Positions 22,787 to 34,044 of a DNA stretch of 64,000 bases are shown one piece after another. The stretch's first letter is position 1; the number at the start of each line of letters is the position of its first letter. The stretch is from Heliopora coerulea. Its lineage: Eukaryota; Cnidaria; Anthozoa; Scleralcyonacea; Helioporidae. A program made the position numbers and the translations under genes. The stretch spans positions 580,001 to 644,000 of the forward strand of contig JASJOG010000157.1 in NCBI GenBank assembly GCA_030142905.1. Reading direction: 5' to 3'. Below the pieces are notes generated by a model. The model made no database searches. It was given only the letters and a program-made list of their open reading frames with translations, and was not told the DNA's origin.

Positions 22787-23508
22787 GTTAAAATCGTGGC
22801 TATTGATTTTCCGGGCGGAAAACGTAGACATAATATAAAAATGAGAGCCCAGCTCTTGATTTTTATGTGGAGAGGCATAATGACAGAAATAGAACACAAA
22901 GTATTTAAAACAACTTTACTATAGTTTCGAAGAGCGTTGTATTTCGGCCAAACGCGCCGGCATTTTCATACGCGAATTTCAGAGCATATGGGGGTTTCGC
23001 CTCTGACGGGAAGGAAACTTGCAACGAATTCCGTTTCAAGCGTTCTTGCCCACGCACATCAACCTCTTCACCACATCTCCTGATGATTTCACTATCATCT
23101 CCTCTTGTCGTTCGAACTCCAACTTTGAGCTCCTTCGAGAGAGAGCTTACTTAAATCGAAATTTAGACCCTCTCTCAACGAAAACATCTCATCCATATCC
23201 CTTTCTTTATTTTAGTTCTATGCGGTCCTCTTTTCACTTCATCTCATTTCATCTCTATTTTCCTGTCACCCTACATCTTGTCACCCTACATCTTGTCACT
23301 TTAATCCTATTGTTTAGCTCTCATGTAACTTATCATCACGTGTAAATAGATATATAGGTTTTAGTCACATTTGTAAATTAGTCACTCTGAAGATGTTACA
23401 CGTCCGCAACGAAACGTTAGTAAAGTTGTTTTAAATACTTTGTGTTCTATTCCTGTCATTATGCCTCTCCACATAAAAATCATTAGTTGGGCTCTCATTT
23501 TTATATTA
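22787..23508 (+). mobile_element. Penelope-like element 3' fragment inserted in the LINE
   Basis: A 13-base target duplication cgaatctctcaca flanks the insert (22774-22786 and 23509-23521). About 88-base arms at 22831-22921 and 23418-23507 are inverted copies of each other, as is common for PLE terminal repeats. Between them a broken GIY-YIG endonuclease region is visible: YFGQTRRHFHTRISEHMG, then SPLTGRK, and in another frame SNSNFELLRERAYL. At least one frameshift makes it non-functional. Confidence 0.8.
23387..23415 (+). ncRNA. Hammerhead-ribozyme-like core in PLE (degenerate)
   Basis: CTGAAGA is followed by a weak helix II (gtt ... aac) and GAAAC, in the position where PLEs usually carry hammerhead ribozymes. 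Helix II is short and helix III can form only about two pairs, so activity is doubtful. Confidence 0.4.
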
Positions 23509-25082
23509 CGAATCTCTCACAATCATATTTAATATGTCCATAGAAACAGGTATTTTCCCTGATGACTTTAAGGTGGCGTGCGTATCTCCTATACATAAAT
23601 CAAGCAGTAAGTTAGACTGCTGTAACTATCGACCAATATCAGTTCTCTCCACAATAGCGAAGGCTTTCGAGAAATTAATCTCGAACCAATTGACAATATA
23701 TCTAGAATCTAATAAACTTCTATCTGAATACCAAGCAGGATTAGGAAAATGAGTTCCACTCAGACATCACTATTAAACATTACTAACAAATGGTATATAA
23801 ATATGGATAAAAGGCGTTTGAGTGGAATTATATTCCTAGATTTAAAGAAAGCTTTTGACTGTGTAGACCACAAAATCTTGCTTAGAAAACTAGCACTTTT
23901 TGGCATACGAGGAACCACGTTAAACTTGTTTCAATCATATTTAACAAATAGAATTCAAATGTGTAAGGTTGACCATACTATTTCTAAACAAAAAATCATT
24001 CGATGTGGTGTCCCACAAGGCTCAAATTTGAAGCCACTGTTATTTCTTATCTACATTAATGATTTGCCTAACTGCTTACGTAAGCCCACAGCTAGTATGT
24101 TCGCTGACCACACAAATTTAACAACAAGCGGTCCCTCTTTTGCTGATATTGAAGCATTTAAATGAAGACTTGGAACATAGGCACCAATGGTTGCTGACTA
24201 ATAAACAAACTGTAAACAATATTAATGATGACCCTGATCTTAAACTCGGAGGAAGTAGAATAAATAGGGTGAAAGAAACCAAAAGACTGGGAGTCATAGT
24301 CGATGACCAACTTAAATGGAAATCCCATTTAAATAATATAGTTAGTAAGGTGTCTAAGGGTATAGGGATGATCAGGCGTATGAAAGCTTTCGTGCCACAA
24401 GAGACACTGACCTCAGTCTATAATGCAATTATTTTGCCATATTTTGACTATCGTAGCCTTGTTTGGGATACCTGCGATAATTATTTGCTTAAAAAACTGC
24501 AAAAAATGCAAAACAGGGCTGCACGAGTCATTACTGGTAAATCATATGAATTTAGATCTATTGCGATAATAAGAGAATTAAATTGGCAACTATTGGTGGA
24601 GAGAAGGGAAGACAATAAAGCTGTATTTATGTACAAAATAAAGGAAAGGAGAATATCTGGAAAGTATTTCTAACCTTTTCAAAGTGGCAAATAATCAAAC
24701 ATACCGCTTACGGAATAATAACTTTGATTATGCTTTAGATAAGCCCAAAACAAATTTTCTCAAAAAATGTATTAGTTATTCTGGGGCTAAAAGTTGGAAT
24801 GATCTACCAAGATCTTTTAAGGCCACCAACATTCCCCTAGGGCATTTTAAGGTTCTGCTGAAAGACAGATGGACTAGTGCTTAAGCATAAGGTCTTTAAA
24901 TATTTCCAAAGTAATTTTACTAATGTCCAACAAGTAAATGTAATAATTGTTATCTTAGACGTATAATAATTCTAAATTAATGAGTGAATAAGTATGTATA
25001 TTTCTATACGGCTCCTAGGAAAACAGACTATTATACAGTTTGAAGGACTACCGTATGTGTAAATAAGATTAAATAAATAAAT

Positions 25083-25604
25083 GAATACGATTGTTGCGAT
25101 GACTGAAAAATAAACTCAGTGATCGCACCGATCGATAATCGGGTTCTCGTTGCCATAAAATCGTTAGAATTGCCACTGAACCAAAATTGTCAGCGGCAAT
25201 GACTGGTTTCCATATAATTTCTGCGATTGTTGAATTGAATTTTGAGCAACCGCAGCTATCGCAGCGATCAAATAGACACTCGGCTTTAAATTCACTACAT
25301 TACTTCGGACTTAAGTCGGCGCTTCGTACTAAGCAGTAGATACATGTACGCCAAAGCGTACATGACCGCTTTTAAATTTTCTTACTCCACCGCCTGGCGA
25401 TGACCATTTCCCAGCGATACCGACATATTCCTTCATAAATTTCTTCAACAAATCAAAGTCTCCGCTCGACTTAAGTCGATTACCATCAAAAACAAGGTTG
25501 TTTATAAAAAAGAATATTAATGTACAATTTGGCTGTATCTTGAATATATGTTATTTCGAAAGGAGAGCTGACGTTAACGGTACTTGACGTCGCCATGTTT
25601 TTGA
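25083..25604. other. No gene; possible small DNA-transposon debris
   Basis: Short motifs such as gcgatcaaatagacactcgg and gattgttgcgatgactg suggest remnants of a small repeat element. Boundaries are not clear. Confidence 0.35.
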
Positions 25605-25830
25605 CAAACTTATGACAAAAAAAGATAATAGACTCTTCTCTTCATGTCATATCTAAAAGTAAACTGTATCTAGTAAATTGTTATGGCTATTCTTGTGAAA
25701 AAAATAACATGATGTTTTCTACCTTCAAATAAGGAAATTATAAAGGGGCGTGGTCACGGCCCATGTTGTTTAGCCCCCCTGTCCGGGACGTTAGCTCCTG
25801 CGTTTGAGAATTCCTGGCGCCACCCCTAAC
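25605..25830 (+). repeat. Interspersed repeat family R1, copy 3
   Basis: It has the uninterrupted R1 order: aaagataatagactcttc, ttcatgtcatatc, ttcttgtgaaaaaaataaca, gggacgttagctcctg, gaattcctggcgc. Confidence 0.75.
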
Positions 25831-26544
25831 CGAGAGGCGCGAAATGTAAATGAGGTCACAACGCTTGTCATTTTTGATTGGCTAAAATACCGACACGCCT
25901 CCGACCAAAATACAGATCGGAAAGAAACGGCGCCAAGCAGCCTACGAAAGTCGGTTTTCTCCCTATTTTTTTCCTTTACCGCCGAAAAAAGCCCAAAAGA
26001 AAGCGGGCTTTGAGAAAGTCTAACTTGACTGAAGCACGATGTGGGGAAGTAATTGTATTGCCTTTTTAGTTTATAATTTTACTCTTTAAGAGACCACTTG
26101 TCGCTGAGGTTTCTTTCAAGGGTATCCTTTAAATATTCCTGGTTTTTAAACTTCGTTTTTAAACTTTGTGAACAAATAATCGCAAGATTTATAAATGACG
26201 GCTTACACATTGTTTCGAATTTGTTTTGTAATACTTTTCCTGTCTTACTTGGCATTTTAGAATGCTTATGCAAAACCGGAATATCTTCGTTTACTTTCTC
26301 CAGTTCTATCTTAAGACCGAGGTTCTTCAGCGCGTCTGATAATTTTAAGAAAGTTTTAGGTAAGAAAATAGAGGCCATAAAGCAGGCGGGAACTTGGAAG
26401 ATTGAGAGAGTCATTACTTCAAGACAAGGTCCTGAAATTGAAGTCCGGGGATTAAAAAACAAGATACTGAATTTCTGTGCGAACAGCTGCCTGGGTTTGT
26501 CGGTAGATGATCTCATGTTAACGTTTGCATTGATGATGTGCTGT

Positions 26545-26682
26545 TGCTGTCAAATTGGTGTTCTTGTTGTTGTAGTTGTCCTAACTGTCGTTGTTGCTCT
26601 TGCTACTGTTGTTGTGGTTATTGTTGTTGCTTCTGTTGTTGTCGCTGCTGCTGCTGGTGTTCTTGTTGTTGTAGCTCGTTAG
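26545..26682. repeat. Imperfect (TTG)n/(TGC)n microsatellite
   Basis: Repeats of ttg, ttgctgc and ttgttg occur just after the first GCAT exon remnant. Poly-Val and poly-Cys frames here are artefacts of the repeat. Confidence 0.85.
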
Positions 26683-26852
26683 TACACGGCTTGGAGGGTT
26701 TGTGGGTTACTTCTATATGGCTGTAATTGCCATAACTATTCCCGGAACGTTGTTGGTACTGCTGGAGGTTCTCAAATGATTTCAAGAAGCTGATGCACCA
26801 TCAGTGGCAGTATTGTTTCAAACATGCAATTACAGTTATAGAAAATGCACCA

Positions 26853-26888
26853 AGATAGATAGATAGATAGATAGATAGAAAGACAGAC

Positions 26889-26923
<35 letters not shown>

Positions 26924-27091
26924 TAGACAGATAGACATATAGATAGACAGATAGACATATAGATAGACAGATAGACAGATAGATAGACAGATAGACAGAC
27001 AGACAGATAGGTAGACAGATAGACAGACAGACAGATAGACAGACAGACAGACAGACAGATAGACAGACAGACAGGCAGATAGATAGATACT
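26853..27091. repeat. (GATA)n/(GACA)n microsatellite
   Basis: About 240 bases of gata and gaca tetramers directly abut the 3' end of the minus-strand LINE. It is probably an expanded LINE tail. Confidence 0.95.
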
Positions 27092-29830
27092 TTTATTTGA
27101 ACACGCTTACAACGTCAGCAAAAGCTGGTTTCCACGAAGGGCGTGCATAACGACATAAACAAAATTATTGAGACTAATACAAATTAAGAGTTAAGCTGTA
27201 TAGGTGTATAAGCACTTTGTTGATCTACTTCAATACGCATATTTGCTAAAATGCGAGCAGCTCTGTTGTGAAGTTTTTGTAAGCGTGTGGATTGAGTTTC
27301 ACCAAATACATTCCAAACTTCACAACAATAATTGAAGTAGGGTTGAACTATAGTATTGTATACTGATAGAAGTGTATCTTGGTCAACCAATTCTCTCAAA
27401 CGTCGGAGAGCACATATTCTAGATGTAATTGTCTTACATATATTGTCAGTATTGATTTTCACAGACAAACGTTAATCGACAATTACGCCCAAAGTCTTGC
27501 TTTCAAAGACTTCCTTGATTGGTTTGCCTTGGATAGTAATTTTTGGTTGGTAATCAGAGACTTTGCTCTGCATTAGTTTTGATCCGATCGGTATAAATTC
27601 AGTTTTTATTACGTTCAGGCTTAGTTTGTTTGCCATTAGCCATTTCCGAAGGTTTTCTAAATCCGAATTTACTGCAATTTCTACATCATCCACCGTCTCT
27701 CCAGCTGCTGTTATGTTTGCGTTAGCAGCAAATAGCCGGGATTTAGTTTTATTTAGACATTCTGGTAAATCATTTATGCATAGTAAAAAGAACAATGGCC
27801 CTAAGACAGAGCCTTGAGGTACTCCGCACTTTATCCTGGATTCTGACGAAAGAAATCCATTTACTGACACTTCTGGCTATGTTCAGATAGATACGATTTA
27901 ACTAGTAAAAGCGCATTACCTTTGATTCCATATAGTTCTAATTTTCCCAATAGAATTTGATGGTTAACAGTATCAAAGACTTTTTTTAGATCTATGAATA
28001 CGACCAGATTAAATAATTCTCTATTCATTTTTTCGTACCAGCTGTTAGTGCAGTCTAGCAGAGCTGTTGCAGTAAAATGGAATTTTCGGAAGCCAAACTG
28101 ATGTTCAGAAAGCAATTTATTTGATGTCAAATAATCATATAGTTGATTGTACAGAATACGTTTCATGACTTTGCTTATGGCAGGCAAAACAGAAATGGGT
28201 TGGTAATTGCCTGGTAAGCTTCGCTTGCGATTTTTAAAAAGTGGTGTTACTCTTGCTATTTTCCATTCATTTGGAAAAGTGCATAGAATAATAGCTTTGT
28301 TGAAAATATATCTCAGTGGGCTAGAAATTACAGGGGATGCAATTTTGATAATTTTACTAGAAATTTTATCTGTACCAGTAGCTTTGGAGCATGACAGCTC
28401 ACATTGGAGACGATAAACACTGGTTTCAGTAACTGCTTTAAATGCAGCAAATTCAGATTCGGTTTTGTTAATGTAATGCTGAAAATTGCAGTCTGATGTA
28501 CCAATTTTTTCGGCAAAATTTGGACCAATATTCGAAAGAAATCATTGAAGCCCTCTGCAATGTCATCAACGCCTGTAAACTTCTTTTCATTCATATTTAA
28601 CTCATTAACTTTTGTAGGTTTACTCTGCTTGCCAAGTAAAACAATGTCTCCAAGCAATTTTTGTATTTTGCTTTTGACTGGTAATTTTACTGGAATAATA
28701 ATCTTTCTTGGCCTGTTTTAATTGTAGGTTTGATTTCTTACTTTTTTGTAATTTTGCCGGTCTGTTTCAAGGTTAGTGATAATGGCTTTTCTTTTTAATC
28801 TATCCCTTGTGTTTATCAACTTTTTGATATTACTTATAGTCCAAGGGACTCTTTTTGATTTTATCTTTTTGTTCTGAAGGGAAGCATGTTTATTCAGAAC
28901 TTGTAGGAATAGCTGTTTCCAAATTACCCACATACTATTTGGATTATCAGCAAAAAAGTAAACATGTTCCCAAGATTGAATCAACATATCCTGAAGAAAT
29001 TGGTGTTCATTGAAATTTTTCATATTCCTAATTTCAATATTTTCTTTACCTTTCTGGGTAATATTAATCTTTCTTATAGCAAAAATCAGAATGTGGTCAC
29101 TGATCCCAGTGTGGTTAACACCAGACTTGGAAAATTTCTCTGGCTTATTTGTAATAAAATGATCTATAAGAGTTGCAGATGTCATAGTTACCCGTGTAGT
29201 TTCATCAATCAATTGTGATAATTGATACATTTCAAATAATGATTTTAGTTTCTTTGTTGGCTGGTTAGAATTTGGCTTTATTAGGTCACAGTTAAGATCA
29301 CGAAGGATATAAATTTCCTTGTTTTCGTCATCAATAGTTTGTATTAAGAAATCAGATGGTAATCTGGTGGTCTATGAATTGTAACAACTACAAAAGGCTG
29401 ACTGTGTGGCTTATTTATTTCTAGACACACAGTCTCTAGATCAGATGATATAATATTATGTCTGATCTGGTAGTTTATAGAGCTATGCAAGCAATTTATA
29501 CAAACACCAAGGAATGGGAAGGGATGTGAGAAACAGGATGGCGTATAAAGCCTGCATGATATTTTAATTGCGAACAATAGGTTGAGATTAGAAAACATGA
29601 TGAAAATGCAATTTTTCGGCAAGAATAAAAATGTGTATATATCAGATGAGTTTTGACGACATGATGTTGTCAATATTAATCTGTTAAATATCATTGTTAT
29701 GAACAATATGACCACTTTATAAATAGTGCACGAGCTTGAAAATGTTGGCGAAAGAGTTTTCCTCGTGTATCTCAAGCTCTTAGTTTGAAAATGATTTTTC
29801 ACAAGTGCAAAATTTCAGCATTTTCAGGAG
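27092..29830 (-). mobile_element. Degenerate CR1/L2-type LINE in GCAT intron 1
   Basis: Reading on the minus strand: endonuclease remnants (CLEINKPHSQPF near 29430; LNCDL; SDHILI near 29080), linker (WTISNIKKLINTRDRLK), and reverse transcriptase (FIDLKKVFDTVNHQIL near 27990; IKCGVPQGSVLGPLFFL near 27830). The catalytic box is RLFAANAN instead of FADD. Frameshifts separate the pieces, so it is inactive. The 3' end carries aataaaagtatc and merges into the tetranucleotide microsatellite. The 5' end is truncated in the endonuclease domain near 29830. It differs from the other LINEs in this window in sequence and tail. Confidence 0.85.
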
Positions 29831-32522
29831 AAACACTTATCCATACACCATACCCCTCTAAAAGACTACTTAATGAAAGCATTCACTCCCCTCTCTAATA
29901 AAAAATCTTGGTTTCCTTCCATTGTTCTGGCTGCTGCTACCAAACTCAAGAGACTAGGGTAGATCAAGAGGCTTGCACCTCCATGCAGTCCTGAAAGTTA
30001 TGTGCCTTCCAGCAATTTTTACTGTAAACATTTTATTCCTTTTAAGTCACATCTAGAAGTAATTAGTGCAGCCAAAGATGCTGTGGATAAATATGAAGCT
30101 GGTCCTAGTTCTGTCAGATTTATTTGTGGGACCCAGGTAAGGTGTCTAGGAGATTTCTGAATCCCAAATACTTTTTCATAGGCAGTCAATGACTACAAAT
30201 TTACAACTAATTAAGTGATCTGTCCTTCGCTTTGCTTTCCATTTCACTATGGCTGTAGGACATACATAGGGAACGTGAAAGAAAGATTGCACTCTAGCTT
30301 CCATGGTTGTGACTATGCAATTTTGTATTCCAGTTGTTTTCATCCCAATGCTGGGTTATTTGAAGCTATCTTTGAACCAGATGTCTTGATTAGTGATGAA
30401 TTGAACCATGCTTCAATCATTGATGGTGTGAGGCTATGCAAAGCACAAAAATTGAGATATAAACATAGGGATATGAAGGGTAGGTAATGTAAACTTAGCT
30501 GTTTGATAACTCCACATGCAAGAAAGTTAATTTAGGTTGGTTTTAGATCACAGGTCAGAGTAAATACTGACCCTTATCCTCCATGTTGGGTACAAGATAT
30601 AGCACTAATAAATCCACCTTGTAAAACCACAACTTGTTATAACAACTGCCACAGTTGCTTTGTTGGTACTGTTTGCATACTATTGAATAATTAAATATTT
30701 GCAGATTTGCAATCAAAATTAACTGATAACAAAGAAGCAAGGGCAAAGCTTATTGTCACAGATGTTGTTTTCAGTTTGGATGGAAATGTGGCACCATTGA
30801 GGTATTACCATTTTGTTAATTATTTGAATGTTCCTTTTTACCTGGCATATGCCGGACAATTTTACTCATCACAGGGATGAGCCTGGGCATTAAAGGGTCA
30901 AAGGTCTATCCAATTAACAACAGACTTGAAGTTAGTAGGATATGTATAATGCCAATAACATTTGAAAATCTGAAACCTCGGGTTACAGCTTAGGCTTATA
31001 CAGCAGCATTTTATTGTATCCTATAAATTCTAGCATGGTCCACTAGACAATGAATTCCAAACCTTTTCAAATACGTATACATGTTTTTGTTGCTTCTACT
31101 TTCAGTGTCTAGCAATTATTAACTCACTGTAAATAGTCTCACTCTCATTTGCTATTAGAGTATTTTTTTAATGAAATTATCAACCATTCTTGTTTTCTTT
31201 AGAGATATTGTTTCACTGGCTGATGCATACCAAGCCTTGATATTCATTGATAAATGTTGAACAACTGGATTCTTCAGGAATACTGGAAGGTAATGTTGCT
31301 TGTCTGTCTTAATTCCACATATGAAATATTCTGTGTTCTTTAAAAAGTCTTATTATTCTGTTTTAATCCTGAAGAGGAGTGTTTTAAATATATCAAGAAA
31401 GCACTACTATTGTTTACCTTCACCTTTAATGGCTTTTTTCTTTTCCAAAACATCTTCCTTTCTAAAATATTAGAAGATTTTGAACTTAACAAAATCACCT
31501 AGAAAAAATGAAATTTTGTTTAGCACTGAGTAACATTTCTTATGTTCCATCTCATTTTAAACGAGTCATATTAGATAGCCAGTTGTTTACTTATATTGTC
31601 AGAGGAACAGAAGAGTATTTTGGTTATGATGGTCATGTTGACATGATCAATTCCACATTGGGAAAACCTTTAGGAGGAGCTGCAGGTAAATGAAGGGCTG
31701 TATTGCTTTTGGTAAACTTCTAACAAACATCTGGTAGCAGGCACTCAAACAGATATTTACACTTGGCAGAATCTTTTTTAAGTGACCTCTTACAGTGATT
31801 TATCTGTTTTGCAACCACTGGAAGTGAAAAGTTGGACAAGGATGCTATTTCAGCCAAACAGAAAAATGGAGTATATACAATTTTTTTATTTTACTGTTAA
31901 TCAGCATATTTTTATCTGGATCTCAACAGTAGTCACTGTGGCTTATCCAGCACTCCTCTTTGTCATAAGCAAAAATTGCTGCTTAACATTTCTGATCCAG
32001 AGATTGAAAATCATGTAAAATTGCTGTAAAGTTTGAAATTACTGAAAAAAACATGATAAGCATACTCTGGTTTTAACTTTGGGTGTTAAAAATCATAATT
32101 TTTCTGCATTTATTGAATATGACAGGTACATGGAATGTTATAAAATTTCCTAAGTATTTTGGGGGGTCCAACAAGCATGAAGCCCCCAGGAAATTTTGGA
32201 TTTTCTGAGGCTTTGTAATGCTATTTCCTGCATTTTGAGTGCACTTTAACAGAAAAATATAAAGATCATAAAAATATAATGAAAATTATAAAAAAAGTGA
32301 CTCTACTAAATTTTGGGAAGCACGAGATGCCTAGTCCTCCCCCCTGCTTCTTTAATCTATGATTTACCAGCATAAACATGTTTGCAATTTTTTTTAAAGT
32401 GGATTTACCACTGGATATAAGGAACTTATTGATATTTTACATCAAGTGTCTCAACCCTATCTCTTTTCCAACACTCTTCCACTGCCTGTAATTGCAGGAG
32501 CTAGTAAGGTAAGAAAAATTGT

Positions 32523-33360
32523 GTCATCATCATCATAATTATCATAATTGTCATCATCAACGTGGTCATCGTCATTATCATTGTCATCATCATCATCCTT
32601 ATTATTAACATTATCATTACAGCCCTCGAAATTTCTCTAAATCTTCTCTTTTTCCCTCGGGTTTATTGTAAGGGGAATTCTAAAACATATGTCATAAGCA
32701 GCTGAATAATAAAGAAACAACTCAAAACTTTCCCATTTTAATATATAACTAGTCGTACTAAACGTTGTTATCACTAACAAATACGCAAGTAAAAAGAACA
32801 ATGTCAATGAACAAACATCAGTCCATCTTAATTAATCCTGGTCTGTTTGAGATTCTGATTCAGAATCAGAATGAGAATCAGGAAGCAAATTTGGGTCAAT
32901 CGTCTCAATAGTTGTGGATTCCTTTTCTCAGTACTCATCGTAAGTACTTTATGTAAGGCAATACGTAAGATCCATTTGTTAGTAAACAACGGTATTTAGC
33001 GTCGCCATGAAAACACTTATTATCATCGAGCAATGATGAGGAATAAAATTGAGGAAATCTATAGATAATCATTTTTTCATGACATAGCACTTGAGTTTCT
33101 TAGAAGAATTGATGAGATTCAGCTGGCAATAAGCACAAAAATCTTCGACGGCAAAAAATTGCCGTCGATAATTTCATTTTCGGCGGCATTATCGGCGGCA
33201 ATTGCCTTTTGCCGTCGAAAATTTCGAGGGCTGTCATTGTCATCATTGCCATCATTATCACTATCATTATCATCATCATCATCATCATTCTCATCATCAC
33301 AATCATTATCATCGTTGCCATCATTATTACCATCATTATCGTCATCATCATCATCACCAT
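32523..33360. repeat. (ATC)n-type microsatellite split by a DNA transposon
   Basis: Cat/atc/att trinucleotides run from 32523 to 32619 and again from 33234 to 33360. The 614-base element at 32620-33233 sits between them, so the array was probably continuous before insertion. The His-rich and Met-rich ORFs on either strand come only from this repeat. Confidence 0.8.
32620..33233. mobile_element. Non-autonomous DNA transposon with CAGCCCTCGAAATTT ends
   Basis: Fifteen-base perfect terminal inverted repeats begin CAGCCCTCGAAATTT. The right subterminal region has repeated gccgtcga / tcgacggc motifs in both orientations. There is no transposase ORF. Flanks are microsatellite (tcatta left, tcattg right), so the duplication length cannot be read. 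The ends resemble hAT-type elements and the CAAGGCTCGAA element at 15.0 kb. Confidence 0.75.
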
Positions 33361-34044
33361 AATTTATTCACGATAACGCACATTTATCATTTTAAAATTT
33401 ATACATTTTCCTTGTTAACTCCACGAGAGCGTTCGCAATAATGCAAGTTTACTTACCGTACAAATTTCTTTGATTGTCCTTGGTTTAGGTGGTTGATCTG
33501 CTCACGAAAGGTTCAGATTTAAGGACAAAGGTTGTTGAAAACACGACATTTTTCAGGGGCAAAATGACTGCGCCTGGTTTTACCATTGCTGTAAGTATCC
33601 TGAAACTGGTCTGCAGTAGCGTAGCCGACCCGGGCCCACCCGGACCCCAGCTCGAACATGGGCGGTTCCCAAAACGTATTTGGCATATTCAACTGAAAAA
33701 TACACGGTAAATTTTGAATAATTTGAGACGACAATAAGAACTTATCCAGTTTTGCATCGATTTTATGACCCAAATGGCTTTCCTCCTCCTGGTCAGCCAA
33801 TACTATCAGTACCATCTGTACTCTTCTACGTGTATAGCATATTATAGCATGTAGACGTTTTTGAGCTTTGGGGGGATTTAAGTTTTTACTTTAAAATTTC
33901 TTGACTATGAGATTTCGTGACAAGAGGCAGCAACTTTTAAAATGAAATTCCGTCAATTTATTAGTTATCGCTGTTAACTAGGATTTTATTCACGTGATTG
34001 TATTAATAATAGTTTTCTCTAAAACTAAAAGTTAGTTGTAAACA

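Larger units (their letters stand above)
22663..25082 (+). mobile_element. 5'-truncated CR1/L2-type LINE, split by a PLE
   Basis: The reverse transcriptase region begins near EVHRILSRTKPSKATGHD, is interrupted at 22787-23508, and resumes at FPDDFKVACVSPIH. Later blocks include FLDLKKAFDCVDHKIL, RCGVPQGS and a C-terminal region ending near 24884. The catalytic FADD box is FADH here, so the active-site Asp pair is broken, and several frameshifts separate the pieces. The 3' end has the tail taaataagattaaataaata, nearly identical to that of the intact LINE at 57.4-62.3 kb, so both belong to one family. The endonuclease and ORF1 are missing through 5' truncation. Confidence 0.85.

Noticed and set aside
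26079..26516. Minus-strand 145-residue ORF
   Set aside because: It lies opposite the GCAT exon 1 remnant, whose + strand matches a known family; the minus frame has no recognised similarity.
26538..26726. Cys-rich ORF resembling a small secreted peptide
   Set aside because: It is a frame of the (TTG/TGC)n repeat with no signal peptide or conserved spacing.
33202..33441. His-rich ORF
   Set aside because: It is only a reading frame of the (ATC)n microsatellite.
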